Positions 1-11,974 of a stretch of 64,000 nt of DNA are shown here, one piece after another. Source of the DNA: Mariannaea sp. PMI_226 (taxonomy: Eukaryota > Ascomycota > Sordariomycetes > Hypocreales > Nectriaceae); NCBI GenBank assembly GCA_024336345.1, contig JANFOG010000008.1, positions 1,302,001 through 1,366,000 of the forward strand, read 5' to 3'. Positions within the stretch are counted from its first letter, which is position 1, and each line of letters begins with the position of its first letter. The notes beneath the pieces were generated by a model. It had not been told where the DNA came from, did no database searches, and worked only from the letters and a program-made list of their open reading frames with translations. The translations under genes were made by a program, and so were the position numbers.

Positions 1-563
1 GCGTTCTGGATTCCCCATGTATATTGATCCTGAGCAACATTGAAAGTATCCACGCTTGCCACAGTGAGTGATATGGCTACTGTCAAAGCTGCCACTTTTT
101 GCAACCATGGTCGTCCTCCAATACTGACGCTTGTGCCTGAGGTATGTGTAAAGCCCCCCTTTCGTCCAAGGTAGACAATTCCTCCATCAAGAAATGAGCG
201 GGGGGTAACGAAGAGCATAATGACGAGCATGTAAGCCGTGACGGTGGTCGCGGCAAGGGCATAACATATTGGAAACGTGGAAGCGTAGAAAGGATCACGG
301 AAATCGGAGAATTTGACATTGCTATCAGTGGAATCGTGTTGCGTTAAGCTGCTGTCAGGAGCAACACTCAGTGTCGGGTCTGCTCTCGCAAGAAGCTCGT
401 TGGCTTCGTTCGCGCAGGGTATCTGATAGATGACGGCATCAAGGAGAGGGTTCTGGACACCCCCAGGACCTATGGTCATGACGCCGTTGCCAGGAAGGAT
501 GGTAGTCGTGCACATTGCCGGTGCCGACACGAGAGTCGGGACGGCCAATCCGGTAGTGACCAT
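1..563 (-). CDS. palH: PalH/Rim21 ambient-pH sensor, N-terminal part (cut by window edge)
   Basis: This is the start of a PalH/Rim21-type seven-transmembrane protein, the plasma-membrane sensor that signals alkaline pH through PalF and the ESCRT/PalB machinery to PacC. The reading frame is open from the ATG at 563 to the left edge, about 187 codons with no intron. It shows a short extracellular-type leader with cysteines (about residues 18-50). A hydrophobic segment follows near residues 88-115, containing FYASTFPICYALAATT and a TPRSF turn, and a second near 145-170. The TPRSFLDGG region and the order of segments are what I recognise as PalH. The ATG at 563 is the first Met after an in-frame stop at 654-656. 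The remaining transmembrane segments and cytoplasmic tail lie outside the window. Family call is confident; length and 3' structure cannot be seen. Confidence 0.88.
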   Translation of the reverse strand, partial: MVTTGLAVPTLVSAPAMCTTTILPGNGVMTIGPGGVQNPLLDAVIYQIPCANEANELLARADPTLSVAPDSSLTQHDSTDSNVKFSDFRDPFYASTFPICYALAATTVTAYMLVIMLFVTPRSFLDGGIVYLGRKGGFTHTSGTSVSIGGRPWLQKVAALTVAISLTVASVDTFNVAQDQYTWGIQN

Positions 564-653
564 GATTGCGGCTGGCCGGGAGGCCAATGTTTCACACAGC
601 AAAGCGGCCAGCCGCGAGCTACAGCAATCTGCAAGTCGGGGAGTTGTACCCGA

Positions 654-668
654 CTAGAGGGTCGCCAT
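654..668 (-). promoter_or_regulatory. Short uORF in the palH leader
   Basis: ATG-GCG-ACC-CTC-TAG on the minus strand, a four-codon uORF about 90 nt upstream of the palH ATG. Its stop is in frame with palH. Whether it lies inside the transcript is not known. Confidence 0.3.
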
Positions 669-3325
669 GGGAAATTCAGTTCTGACGGGATGAGGTGCCC
701 TCGTTACTGCGAGGTTCAAGTCGGAGTTCGGACAGGGTGGTTCTGGGCCAATTTGGTACGGCTCGTGCGCGGTTTCGATGAGGCGAGCGCGGGTATGAAT
801 CGAGACGATCGCGAGATAAAATAAAACCCAGCGTCTGGATTAGATGAGGCCTAGATTGGAAACTGGTGAATACCGGAGCCTCATGTGGGAGAGCAGTCGA
901 TTGCGATCGGGGAGGCCGTCGAGAAATGTCGAAAACAAGAGTGTTGACGAAGGACGGATGCGCGCTGGAGAGGGCAAAAGCGACCCAATGACCACCAGGG
1001 CGATGGATGAGATGGAAGAAACGTGCCGTGGGCTGGGGCTCGGGAAGCAGGAAAGCGAGGAGTCCGCGGACTGAACTTGAAGGGTAAAAAGGGATAAAGT
1101 AAAACCAGGTCTTTGAATGGATCAGCTTCAAGTGGGGGAAGAAGTCAACGACGGAAGATGGCAGGCGGCTGAGCGCCGAGAAATCTGGTTCCTTCCCAGT
1201 TGGAACGTGCGTGTGCGGTGGTGGTAAGTTACTGCGTGGTCCTGCGGCAGGGCAGGTATGGAAGTGGGAAGGAACGAGGCAGGAGGGTCAAGGGGAGGTC
1301 TAGGGGGGGGGCGGAAGAGGAAGTGTTTTGGGTGTAGTGGGTGGCTATGCCGAAGAATTGAAGCTAGCGACAGACAATGGCTTCGTGGAAATGCGACATG
1401 CCAAGACGTCCTGACATGAACCAGGGAAGTAGGGTGATTTTGAGTCCGGAACTATCTATACACACTCTCCAGTCTCGGAAATCTCTAGTGTACATACTAC
1501 GTAGTCTAGGTAAGTTGAAAAAAAAAAAAAGAACGAAAGCTGCTCATCTCTATTTCGACAGACGCGGCCATGGTAAATGGTTCCATTGGAAAAATCCACC
1601 CAAAGGTGCTGACACACTGTGCGCGCTGGCAGCGTACGGTAATTGTGTGTGTCAACAACTCTGACCTTATGTACCCACCGTAGGTACCTCGATTAAAAAC
1701 TTCCTACCTTGGTCTAGAAGTTGCGCCACGCCTTGTGGGACGAGTCAACGCATCGCATCCCCCTTCTTGGTGCGTCATCTTTTTCACTGCAGAGTAACAG
1801 AAACAGGAGTCGCTCAGGTTTTGACCCAGGTTTTGACCGGTCTCATTTAGCGGTGAGCTTGATTCAAGATCACCGGTAGCGTTTCCGCTGCAGAACAGAC
1901 CGTGTGAGAGTGCAAAGCACAATTGGTTGGGCAAGCCTCCGGCCCGTTCAAACGGTGTTGCAGTAGAACCTCATCGGTTGATCTGGTTTCTGTTCATCGT
2001 GCATGAGTGAAGTCAATTCCTTCCTTTGACAGACACGAATATAAACCTCGAGCAGAAACCAAAGCAAACAGCACTGCATCAAGATGCCGTCTCAGTTCTG
2101 AATGGGCTCCCTCCCTCCTCAATGCGAAATGCTTACAGTAATCGCAAATGGCAAATCAGGTAATACGTAATACCATTTCCCCAGCCGTGCTCCCCATGGC
2201 ACACACGCGTCCCATCGTGCTCAGTAGCATGTGTGGGGAGGGCTGGTCGCCCTTGATGACATGTATTCCTTGCATACAGTTTACTCCGTGTTTACAGCAC
2301 CCAATAAATAATCTACGCTCCTCTTGCTACAAACTGTGCATGCCTCGTGCCTTGTTAACTCGCCGTCTTCATAGACAATAAACCCTTAACTCTTGGTTAC
2401 CTTATTCAGATATAGTCTTTCAGGGCATAGTCATATCTTATTTTCATCTCCATTGACTGTCATTTTTGTCTTTTCGCTAGCTCAAGAGCCTAGCCTAGTT
2501 TTCTGAATAAGTCGATATATGATATGATGGGGGCCAACGCCGGGGAAACAATCGGCTACCCCTGCTGCTAATCTTCCCGCACTGTGCCCAGACCCTGCCA
2601 AGCGTCTCAACCCCAGAAAAAGTATAGAGACACCAGGACAGGATGATCATTGATCTGCCGTGCAGTCATTTAGGGCCTATGTAAACTATTAGGGGCATCT
2701 AGAAGCATGCTCGGCGACTATCTAGCTACTACATCCGTCCTAAAGAAAACTAGAGGCCTAGAAGGAACTTGCCTGCCTTATTACATGATCATTCTAACAG
2801 ATTATCCAGTCATCAAATTATATATGTCATGCATAATCCCATCATTAAAAAGTATCATATCCAGTGGCGCCAGTGTAGACAGGAGCCTTACAATCATGAT
2901 TTGCATTGGAGCTCATCTCTTGGGTACTTCTTGGCACGATGAGGTGGTATTTACAGATCTTCATTAGCTTAATTTGATCCAATTCTGCCATATATTACGA
3001 CGAAAGAGAATCATCATCTAGTCCATGGCTTCCTTTTTCAGTCAAAAAGGACGAGAGCGAATACATTGTATTGGAGAGAGGATGGGAAAACTCATGGGTA
3101 TTTCTAATTTCAACTCATTCTATTCACGCAATTCATGGAAACCTGCCCGCCCCGTCTTGTCCTCGCGCCAATATCAATATCCCTTTCAAACGCCAAAAAC
3201 ACGTCAAAAACGTGTGTATAACAAAGCAATTCGCCTGCCTCCCCCGGCCCTTATCCATGGGTGTGTTGTTGCACCCATCCCAAGTCCATTTCGAGTCGGT
3301 TTTTCTTTTTCATAACATTCATTCC
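669..3325. other. Long non-coding stretch between palH and EDC3
   Basis: This 2.7 kb should hold the palH promoter and leader at its left end and the EDC3 3' UTR/terminator at its right end. Open frames of 70-150 codons occur on both strands, but none shows a recognisable domain or a sensible splice pattern. A purine-rich stretch lies near 1270-1330 and an A-run near 1516. No RNA gene was recognised. Confidence 0.6.
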
Positions 3326-5593
3326 TCACTCATCATCTGATTCTTCTTGTCCGCTCTTGTACCGCATCTCAAGCACCCAGTTCTCGTCAAAGTCGATACC
3401 TCGTCGCATCTTTGTTCCGGCCTTCCTCCAGACTGCGCTTCCCAATCCAATGTCCGCAATGAACAGACGCCACTGATCATCATGAGCGGTGTGGTTAAAG
3501 CCTTCTGGATCGTCCTCTCTCGGAGGCGTAACAGCTTCTAGTAGTCCACGCTTAGGTGCTCCCATGGCTACGATATATCGAGGCTTCACAAATAGGCGGC
3601 CCCCATCAATGATAGCAACCTCACCCGAGGTGGGGTCAATGCCTGTTGGGACGTCCACTGCTAAAACAAATGCTTCGTTACGGTTTGCCCACTCCATCAA
3701 CTCGTAGACGGCAGCTTGCTCCCCAGTTCGCAACTCCTCAAAGGAAATTGTCAACCCGAGCAGCGCATCGATGATGAGCGAGATAGATATGGGTGAACCA
3801 GACGATGAGGCCTTTCTAACATGTTCAAAAAGCTCCGTCTTGCTCAGAATCTTGCCCCCAAAATTTCGATAGAGTTGGATTTGTTGGCGGAGATCCTCCT
3901 GCAGGTCTCGCTCTCGCTCGATCCCGACCAGGCAAACCAGGACATTAACATTCTTGTTGCGCAAATGCCGAGCCGCGGAAATTGCTCGAATGCCGGATTT
4001 GTTATTGCTGGCCAAGACAACAACGGCGGGGCTGCTTTGCAAACTGGAGGAGGGGTTCGCACCAGCAAGCCCAAACCGAACTTTGATAGCAGGGTCCGAC
4101 AGCGCAATAAAAACAACCTGGGCCAGCCCTCGCCCAGCATTCTCCGTCATCATCTCCTCGGTTAGTCCAAGCTCGTTGGCCGCAATATTCTCAAGATTCA
4201 GCATCTGCAGCGCCGAGACCGGTTCGAGCCGTCGGTTTGATGGGACTAGGTACAAGCCGGGCAGGACGTGACCTTGCTGCTTTCTGCTGTCAGTACTGCG
4301 TGACTCTGGTCTCGATATCGACCAGCGAGATAGGTTTGAACGTACGCCAGAGTTGACCCGGCTAAGTGGTAGACCCCCAGGCGCTGCAGCGGCGCTAGCT
4401 TTGCGCGACTGGGATCGCCGGGCCACACCAGACTTACTGTCAGCTTTTCTATTGCTTTGGCTACTTCGAACATCTCGTCCAGCTGGCATCTCAGCATCAT
4501 GAACACCGTCATCGGCTTCGCTGTTCCAAAAATCGTTATTCTTGACTATTGTCGATGGCATATCGAGAACGTTTTCGCTATAATGAAGGTTCTTTCCTCC
4601 AGCCGTTCCAGGTTTGGGCCGGCGGTTATGCGCCACGAGACGGCTGGCATCATCGATCTGGTCATCCTTTCGCATCTGATCAAAAATGGTCCGCTTGTCG
4701 AACTTGGCAAGATTATTCTCAAAGTCGAAGTCGCCCATTTCCTCTGTCACTTCCTCAGATGCCCAGCCGTTATCACCAAGTCCCTTTCTGCCCTTGCTAG
4801 TTCGCTTTAAAGAGTTGAACGGTTGGAAAGATGCTGTGCTTTGAAGAATAGGTGTTTGTCTCCATCCCTTGCCACGCCCACCTTGGGCAGCAGGGGGTGA
4901 ATGCTCGACAGGTCGGCCATCATCCTCAAAGCGCTGTGACTTGGATTTCTTGGATTGTCGGGGTCGTCGACTCTTCTTTTGAGACTGAGGCTCCTGGGAT
5001 TCTGGAGCCTTGTCATCGTCAACCTCGAGCCCTGGGTTTGAAAGGGTGAGATTGCTCATCGGACTCAGTAGCTCGTAGTCAGGGGCAAGCTTGGCAGGAG
5101 TCCCGGAAGAATGAACAGAAGAGACTGCGCCGGGCGCACTGGCTTGCATCTCAGCAATTGCTCCGTCCACACTGATGGCCTTTGACCCTGCAGCAGATGG
5201 CGCTCCTGACGTAGGTCGTCGCCCCAGACTGAGGATGGCTGGGTCTACAAAGGCAGGCTGTGGCGGAGGATGAGAGAACAGGGGCGCAGCCACGACCTCT
5301 ACTGGTGGGGGAGCGAACGTAGTTGGGGCATCGTCCGTTCTGATCTCAGCAAGATCCGCAATGTTACTGGCATCAATCTTCATCTGGGGGTGCCATTCCT
5401 TAGTTCCGGAAACAAAGACTATTGAAGGATGAATGTTAGTAGAATACCATCAGCAAGTCTCAGGATATTGCGTACCATTTGTCAGCGTGAGGCAGCTCCC
5501 GGCCTCAACATCTCTGACCGTGCCGGTGAGTTGGTAACCTGAAGGGTCCCTGAGCACCACCCTCATATGCAGACCAATGAACTGGTTTGCCAT
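3326..5593 (-). CDS. EDC3: Enhancer of mRNA decapping 3 (EDC3)
   Basis: Scaffold of the Dcp1-Dcp2 decapping complex and P-bodies. Two exons: 5593-5476 and 5418-3326, with a 57-bp intron (GTACGC..TAG, branch CTAAC), giving 736 aa. Exon 1 begins MANQFIGLHMRVVL and runs across the junction into LTN-VFVSGTKEWHPQM, the LSm16 domain (about residues 1-60) that binds Dcp2. A long disordered Pro/Ser/Lys-rich linker follows. The FDF motif (DFDFENNLAKFDKR, about 270-285) is the Dhh1-binding site. A YjeF_N Rossmann-like domain fills roughly 440-730, with VPTGIDPTSGE near the pocket. The C-terminus is acidic (EESDDE). The start is the only ATG that supplies the LSm strand. Domain order and length are normal for filamentous fungi. 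Confidence 0.95.
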
Positions 5594-6741
5594 GGCAAAA
5601 AGGATTGTACCAAACGCGGAATTGGATCAAGATTGCCTAGCTCGTTTCCAGTACGACGAGAACCCCAGAATTTGGTCCTTAATGCGACCCAGACGTCATC
5701 AATACTCGAGAGTTGCACCCTTGAAATTATATTCAGGCGACCCAACGGATTCGATGAGCGAGTTTGGGCAGCGGAAGGGAGAGGAGTAAACGTGATCGCT
5801 TGAGGTAGGGTCGAGGATAGTGAATGAGCGGACGCCCAACGAATCGTTGACCAAAAGTTGGGGAGGATGCTTAGGCACGCCGAAGCATGAACCGACAAGT
5901 GAGGCGGGAGCGATTCGAGTTAGACTTCGGAGCGCATAAAATCGACCGTCGAAAATTCCGTTATCAATGTGTCTGGTAGAGGAATATCTCTATTGAAGGG
6001 CTCGCCAGGGGGAGGCTTTGCTGGGCCGGGTCTGTTGCGGGAGGTCGTGTGCGCTGGGGGTTTGTGAGGTCGAACTTCCCGCCTAAAGCTTGCCCCATGC
6101 CTGAGGAAGTTTCCCACCACGCCAACCCTTTTTGTGTTATCGATAAGCTTCTCTTCCCGCATTTTTTACCCTTTTCCTCTTTTTTTTTCTTTCCATTCCC
6201 GGATTCAGCGTCCAATAGAGAAGAGTCATAGTAACGTTACCCATAAAGCCTTGAGAAGGAAGGGCAAGTAATTCAACTAAGCAAATGGGGTACAACACAG
6301 GACGCTTTCTGACATTTTAGTATGAGAAACCGAACATATCTGTCTCGTGCTCTTCTCACCCCACTTACCAAGTAAAATGGTCTCTCAAAGGAACTTCGGG
6401 TCCAGAAGCAGAATCTCACGTGTCACCCTCAATCAAGAGGTTATCAGAAAAATATATAGTGTATCTCTTTTATTTTAATTGCTGTTCATGATGACCATTG
6501 CTAATACCTAGTAGCTGGATATTGAATAATTATCTGCCGATTTCACGGTCCAGCTCCAGCCTCCATATTGTAGGGAGGGAGGCTAAATAAACGCCTGTTT
6601 CTTCGTTGCCTTTGCCCATATGTTCCATCCATCCATCCATCCATCCGTGCCAGTCCTGAACCCTTCTATGTATACAGCAGTCGAAATTGAGTCTATACAT
6701 TCGACATCTTTCTCAACAATAAATCAAATAATACCATCGTC
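5594..6741. other. EDC3 promoter/leader and PIF1 3' region
   Basis: It holds the upstream region of EDC3 and the downstream region of PIF1, both on the minus strand. The leader has a six-codon uORF (ATG at 5699, stop at about 5679). A pyrimidine-rich tract occurs near 6160-6200 and a CCAT repeat at 6625-6646. No gene recognised. Confidence 0.6.
6625..6646. repeat. CCAT tetranucleotide microsatellite
   Basis: Five tandem CCAT units plus CC, about 100 bp downstream of the PIF1 stop codon. Confidence 0.9.
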
Positions 6742-9699
6742 TCAGTAGAATGATGCCATTGCCTCTTCCTCATCACCATCTGCCACAGTGATGACAGCTG
6801 GAGTAGTCTTCTTGCTAGGAGGTTTGGGAGCAGTATCACCAATTCTATTTGAGAGGAAGTCGGATACACTCCGTGGTTTGCTAGCCTCAGCAGCAGAGTA
6901 AAGCTTGTCGTAAAAGTTTACGACTCGAGGGTGGGCCATAACTTTGCCCTTGTCGAATCCCAAAACTTGGAGCCCTGCTTGGGTGGTGGCACGACTGAGC
7001 GCGACATATGCTTGTCCCCTCTCAAAAACACGACCCAGGTTGACTTTTACTCGTTCAAGAGTTTGGCCCTGTGCCTTGTGAATTGATAGCGCCCATGCCA
7101 AAATGAGAGGGAGCTGTGTGCGCTTGGCTTGTACTTCACCGTTCGGTAATTCAACCTTCCATTCCTCGGGCTGACAGAGAATGACACGGGATGCCCCGTT
7201 CGTAGCCATAAACTGAACGACGGGAAACTTTCTGCTGGAAGCACTGCCACTCTTGCCTTCGTCGTGCGTAAATCCTGCCAACTTTCTCTTGGCTTTGGCC
7301 ATGGGATCTTCATCATCAATGCTGCCAAAGCCACTTCCTATTTCCATGTCGAACGTCTTCTCGTCTGAAAATGATATAACCTTGCCCAAGGACCCGTTTA
7401 CCAGAGATTCGTCAAGGTTCTTGATGAGCATTACTTGAGCCCCAACTTTGAGGTCAATAGACTTGGGTGCCATCATATTTGCCAAGAGCTTGTCACGAAT
7501 AGCCTCGGGGCCTATATCAGCAGCTTCGAAGCGACGAACCGTTCCTGTCAAGGCTCTAAGCCGTCTTTCGTTTGAACCTTCCACCTCGGCACGTGTTGAG
7601 AACAACTCCGCCATATCTAGACCATCGTTGAATTGCAGAGGTCTTGATAGAGCCTTGAAGGCGCGAACTGTATCTTCCGTAATCTTTCCAAGTCGCATTT
7701 CATTGAGCATATTTGCGAACACCGGATCACGCTGTCGAAACACCTGCGTAAGACCGATTGTGTGATCAATAGAAGTACTCCAGGTTGCGGCGTCAAATGC
7801 AAATTTTGTTTCTCGCTTGGTGCCTGAATCAGGGACGGGTGGGAGCTGGAAGAAGTCACCAGTAATGACAAGCTGAATGCCACCCCATGGCCTGCCATCA
7901 TTTCGAATGGTTCTCCCAATCTTGTCTAGTTTGTCGAACAGGTCTCCGTCCACCATTGAAATCTCGTCAATGATCAAAACTCTTGTCTGTAGCCAACGGT
8001 TCTTTGCTTTCATATTCCGCCGAATCTTCTTCACCAACGCCGGGGCATCTTCTTTACCCAAACCGATACCTAGCCAACCAGTCAGTTACTAAATTATGAG
8101 TTTGGATATTGGGATTAAGTAGGCACCTGAATAACTGTGTAGCGTGATTCCGCCAATATTGCATGCTGCGAGTCCCGTTGACGCAGTCACCGCAACTCGT
8201 TCTGGCTCCTTGGCGTACTTTTTCTGTAATTCAGTTATGATCGCTCGCATGAGAACAGATTTGCCAGTTCCGGCGGCGCCAGTGAAGAACACGCTGCGTT
8301 TTTTATTGACGACTAAATCAAGAACCTGCTTCTGCTCGTCGCTGAGTGAAACGGCGAATTGAGTCTTTCCTTTGCTCTTGTTGACAATAGCTTCAATTTC
8401 TTCCGGATTGTGGTCATGATCTGGTGGGGCCTCCTTTTCCTGACGCTGGGTTCGGTGTTTCAATTTTTGTTCTTTGACCGCACTAGCGGTGGCATCCCAG
8501 ATGGAAATTTTAGGCTTGCGAGCAGGCGTCTTGAGAGCTGAACTGCTGGAATCATCTTGCTCTTCTTCTTCAGCAACTTGTCTGAACGATGACGGTAGAA
8601 CTCGTCGTTTGGCCTTTTTCTGGTCAGGCAAGACTTCAGAATCCTGCGTTCCGGAAGACTCTCGCTTCAAGGATCTTTCGGTACCGGTGGATGATTCTGA
8701 TTTTGTGTGCTGAGGGGGGAGGAAATGTGCTAGAGGTGATGAGGACCAAGGAATCTTGTCGCTTGGAGTTGCACTTGGCGGTGGCATACTGTCGAAATTA
8801 ACCGATGCAGGTATAGGAGCAGATTTCGTGGTGGGAAGGGCAGTTGGTGCTTCAAAGTCGAGGTCTAGATCATCGTCATCGCTAAATTCATCTGCGGCAA
8901 AGAAAACCTCCTCATGGACCTTAGGGTTAGGCTCGGAATCGGTGAGATCGATAGTATTTGAAGTCTCCGCAAAAGAGTTTTGGTTCATATAAAGGGTGGC
9001 TATCGAGCCTTTATCCATTCTGGCAGCCGGAGTGGCAGTTAAACGTTGATTTACGGGTGCAGATCGACTGGCAAGTGGGTTTGTGAAGGCATGTGTCCTC
9101 GCCGACACAGAGGAATTGCCCGATTTCTTAAGCTGGGTACGGATATCGACATTTGGAGCACTGGGACTGCTTGACGGGAAAAGCTGCTTTTCTAGTGGGT
9201 TTCTCCGTGTAGCCGCATTGGCCTCGAAATCCTTGTTTGCTTTGGCGAACATTGTGTCAAGGCGGACCGGTGAAGATTGGGTGTGAGCATGAGCCAGCTG
9301 AGCGACAGTCCGTGAAAGGCGACTCTGGGTCGGCGAGGAACGAATGGCAAGACGTGATATGCCTGCCGTCATAAACCAGGCAGTGGCGACGGCGACGGCG
9401 AAAACAATGCCGGTGGGATTTGCTTTGCCGTGAGGGTGAAAGTTGGTGTGGTTGTGGATGCGTGCAGTGGAGGGGGTGCGGCCGTGTGATAGGGGCCTGC
9501 CAACCTGCAGAGACACCTCGCAACCTATAGACGGAGAGATCACAACGGCACTTGAGTACAGAGGATCTCTTGTGAATGGCTGCAAGACGCGTCGCGGTCC
9601 GGGACCTGTCTGGTCGGAAGTGGCCGATTGGGGCCGGCTATTGACGCGTCCAAGTCGCGACCTACGGTCAAGCTGCACACTCTTGAGTGATTGATTCAT
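6742..9699 (-). CDS. PIF1: PIF1-family 5'-3' DNA helicase
   Basis: ATP-dependent helicase of mitochondrial DNA maintenance, telomerase displacement and G-quadruplex unwinding. Two exons: 9699-8127 and 8069-6742, joined over a 57-bp intron (GTGCCT..TAG) inside HSYSG-IGLGK, a conserved PIF1 spot. The maximal model is 966 aa. Walker A GAAGTGKS lies near residue 474, Walker B LIIDEISM just after the junction. RecD/UvrD-like C-terminal helicase motifs follow, including QGQTLERV and AYVALSRA. The N-terminal 450 residues are disordered, with a SUMO-interacting-like TIDLTDSE near residue 250 beside an acidic run. Start is uncertain: ATGs at 9372 ([12 protein letters not shown], presequence-like) and 9252 ([10 protein letters not shown]) are more typical than 9699. 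Use of 9372 and 9252 would give mitochondrial and nuclear forms, as in yeast. The family call is certain; the start is an inference. Confidence 0.93.
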
Positions 9700-10096
9700 A
9701 TCGCTTGGTCACCTGACAGTCCCACAACGCTTGACTTCCGCCTAGACCCTTTGCTCTCGATGCTCGCTTGCAACAATGGGAAGCTTCTGCTGAAGAAGGA
9801 TGGTTTTTCATTATTTTGTTATAGATAAACTGATTCATTCTTGCTTAGAGTATTCATCTTTCCGTGCTGTGTGTCCTGAAAGGTGCCTCAGCGCCAAATT
9901 ACATAAAAAATAAAAATAAAAAAAAGCCCGACTCTGCTGACCTCAATCCTGAGGCGTTCCAACCAATATCAAACTGTCCTAGATGAAAGAAAGAGGACAG
10001 CAGAGAAATACAAAGAGACTTTGAAGAGAAGATAGATATATACAATGATTACTCCTTCTCGTATTCATCCCACTAAATATGCGCCCATCCTTTGGC
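9700..10096. other. Spacer: PIF1 promoter and 3' end of the next gene
   Basis: 397 bp between two minus-strand genes. It contains an A-rich stretch near 9902-9927. An out-of-frame ATG near 9810 opens a frame that overlaps the 9699 ATG of PIF1, which weakens that ATG as the main start. Nothing else was seen. Confidence 0.55.
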
Positions 10097-11974
10097 CTAG
10101 TTGTAGTACTTTTGGGAACTCTGCCGTCTTCCTTGAGGTTGCGAGTGCTCAAAAGCGCGCTCCCTCATATACTCTGCAGCCTCTCTCTCGGCATAGTCTT
10201 CCAGCTCTTCTATCAGGGATCTTCGGTGCTGAAGCTCTTCTGCCAGACGGTCTAGGCGCTGATCATTCAGGACTCTGTCCTGGCCGGGATGTGAATCGTT
10301 GAGATGCATCCTGCGAATCCGATCCTCGGTCCTATCGAGATCGTCTTGGAGGACTTCTCGTCGGACTTCTTCACGGGTCATTCGGCGGATTCCGGGGCTT
10401 GCTTGAACGATGTATGGCGGCGGAGCATGTCGTGTGTCGTACCTGTTGTGCTGGTCATGGACACCAGGATATGCTGAATCACGAACCGAGTCGCGGGACG
10501 ACGTCTTTGAGGCCCATAACACGTCGGCATGCTTCCGCGGCATCTCCATTGGACTGTAATCTCTCTCCTCATGTCTGCTATGTTTACGAGCAGGGGTTGA
10601 GATAGTGTCCTCATTTCTAAAGACTGGCGTCCTGCTGCGGCCACGGTGATGTTTTCGATGCGCTGGGCCGGAGCTGACCGATGATGCAGAAGTGCTGCTT
10701 TCGCGACTGCTGCGCGATCGACTATCAAAAGAGTCTCTCGAGCTTCGAGGGGAGTCGGGAATATGCCTGCTGCTGGTGCTGGGCGGCTTGTGTACTGTAA
10801 TCGTTTCTATAATCAGGTCGGGATCCTGTTGGATGTTTGGCCTCTGTTCCTGCTTGCCCTGTAAAGGCTTTTCCTGTTGCAGTTTGCCTTGCGGATGTAA
10901 GCCTTTGGGTTGGCTCATAGAATCGAGATGCGGCAGCTTGGTTGGAGGCGGCTTTGGAAATTCCATTCTCTCGGGTTCCATCGCTCTTGGTTGCTCTGGC
11001 AGATCCTTGTTCGCCTTAATGACGTGTGCTGGCTTCTGAGGATTGAATTGCTGAGGATTGACGGGTGCTGGTCCATTCGGGGATGGAACACTCTTAACGA
11101 ACGGAGCAGCTGGCACTGGTCCTGGAGCATTCTTCTGAACCTGTGGTACGTCTCTCGACATTCTTTTTTTGTTCTGCTCTTCAAGCATGAGGAAGGCGTT
11201 CTGATCTGGCTTAGGCGCTCTCTTGAAGTATGCCGTCATAGCGACCATTTCGTAATGGGACTTCTTGGACTTCTTAGAGATGCCGTGGCTCTTATGCTTC
11301 TTAGATTTCTTGTGATGCTTGCTGATAAGTTCAATCTCATGGTCACGCATCTTTCTGAGCTCTGAGTTGAACTGCACGAGGCTATGCTCGAACCTCGCGT
11401 CGGTCTCTGACCGCTCAAGTGATTCTCGTGCAGCTTCAAGCTGGCGCTGCGCGGGAATGGACAGGGATGCCTTCTTCTCTCCAACAGATTTGCCCCGTTG
11501 TTTGAGCGACGAGACTTGACGTCGGGCTTCTTGCTGAGTGATGTCGGTCAGCTTGGAACGCCTGACCCTCTCCCAGGTAGACTTCATGGGAAAGCCGTAG
11601 TCATCAACGTCACGGAGAGTGTGAGTCTTCTCAAGACGTATGATGGTGTATGTGGATAGCCGTTCACGAGCTTCGGCTGGAGTAAGCCCCTCGTTGCGGA
11701 TATCCACAATCTCAACCGGATTTACAGCATGCGGCTGATGGGGGGGACGATGGTCCCTTGGGGCACCATGGGCAAGAGTTGGAGGTTTGTATGCGTCAGG
11801 TCGCTGCATATCTCTGTAGTTCTGAGGATGCATATTCTGAGGCAGGTGGTTGGGAGGAGTGCCCTGAGGGCGAAGGTCTTTAGGAGCACCGTTGAAGGGT
11901 GCTTGTTGAACTGGTCGAGGCTGAGCCTCTCCGTTCTTGTTGAGACTTATGATGGGGGGAAGATTCTGTGCCAT
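10097..11974 (-). CDS. Unrecognised RS-rich, coiled-coil protein
   Basis: Single open frame, no intron needed, 625 aa from MAQNLPPIISLNKNGE. An in-frame ATG at 12103 would add 43 residues. I do not recognise the family. In order it shows a Pro/Gln-rich N-terminus; a more ordered segment (about 100-230) containing ARERLSTYTIIRLEKTH and ITQQEARRQVSSLKQRGK; and a very basic cluster of KKSKKHKSHG type near 240. A second short conserved-looking piece is MTAYFKRAPKPDQNAF. A long Pro/Gln linker follows, then an Arg/Ser-rich stretch (SRSRSSRESSTS, about 420-450). It ends in a charged helical region likely to form a coiled coil (EEVRREVLQDDLDRTEDRIR to ELEDYAEREAAEY). The composition suggests a nuclear, perhaps RNA-linked protein; that is inference only. 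Confidence 0.75.
   Translation of the reverse strand: MAQNLPPIISLNKNGEAQPRPVQQAPFNGAPKDLRPQGTPPNHLPQNMHPQNYRDMQRPDAYKPPTLAHGAPRDHRPPHQPHAVNPVEIVDIRNEGLTPAEARERLSTYTIIRLEKTHTLRDVDDYGFPMKSTWERVRRSKLTDITQQEARRQVSSLKQRGKSVGEKKASLSIPAQRQLEAARESLERSETDARFEHSLVQFNSELRKMRDHEIELISKHHKKSKKHKSHGISKKSKKSHYEMVAMTAYFKRAPKPDQNAFLMLEEQNKKRMSRDVPQVQKNAPGPVPAAPFVKSVPSPNGPAPVNPQQFNPQKPAHVIKANKDLPEQPRAMEPERMEFPKPPPTKLPHLDSMSQPKGLHPQGKLQQEKPLQGKQEQRPNIQQDPDLIIETITVHKPPSTSSRHIPDSPRSSRDSFDSRSRSSRESSTSASSVSSGPAHRKHHRGRSRTPVFRNEDTISTPARKHSRHEERDYSPMEMPRKHADVLWASKTSSRDSVRDSAYPGVHDQHNRYDTRHAPPPYIVQASPGIRRMTREEVRREVLQDDLDRTEDRIRRMHLNDSHPGQDRVLNDQRLDRLAEELQHRRSLIEELEDYAEREAAEYMRERAFEHSQPQGRRQSSQKYYN

Noticed and set aside
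676..1131. 151-codon minus-strand frame upstream of palH
   Set aside because: No domain and no family resemblance; most likely leader/promoter DNA of palH.
1400..2602. GCCAAG hexamers (near 1400 and 2597) as PacC sites upstream of palH
   Set aside because: About one such hexamer is expected by chance in this length on two strands; no clustering.
5563..5898. 111-codon frame overlapping the EDC3 start (minus)
   Set aside because: It opens at TTG and contains no ATG, so it is not a credible upstream ORF.
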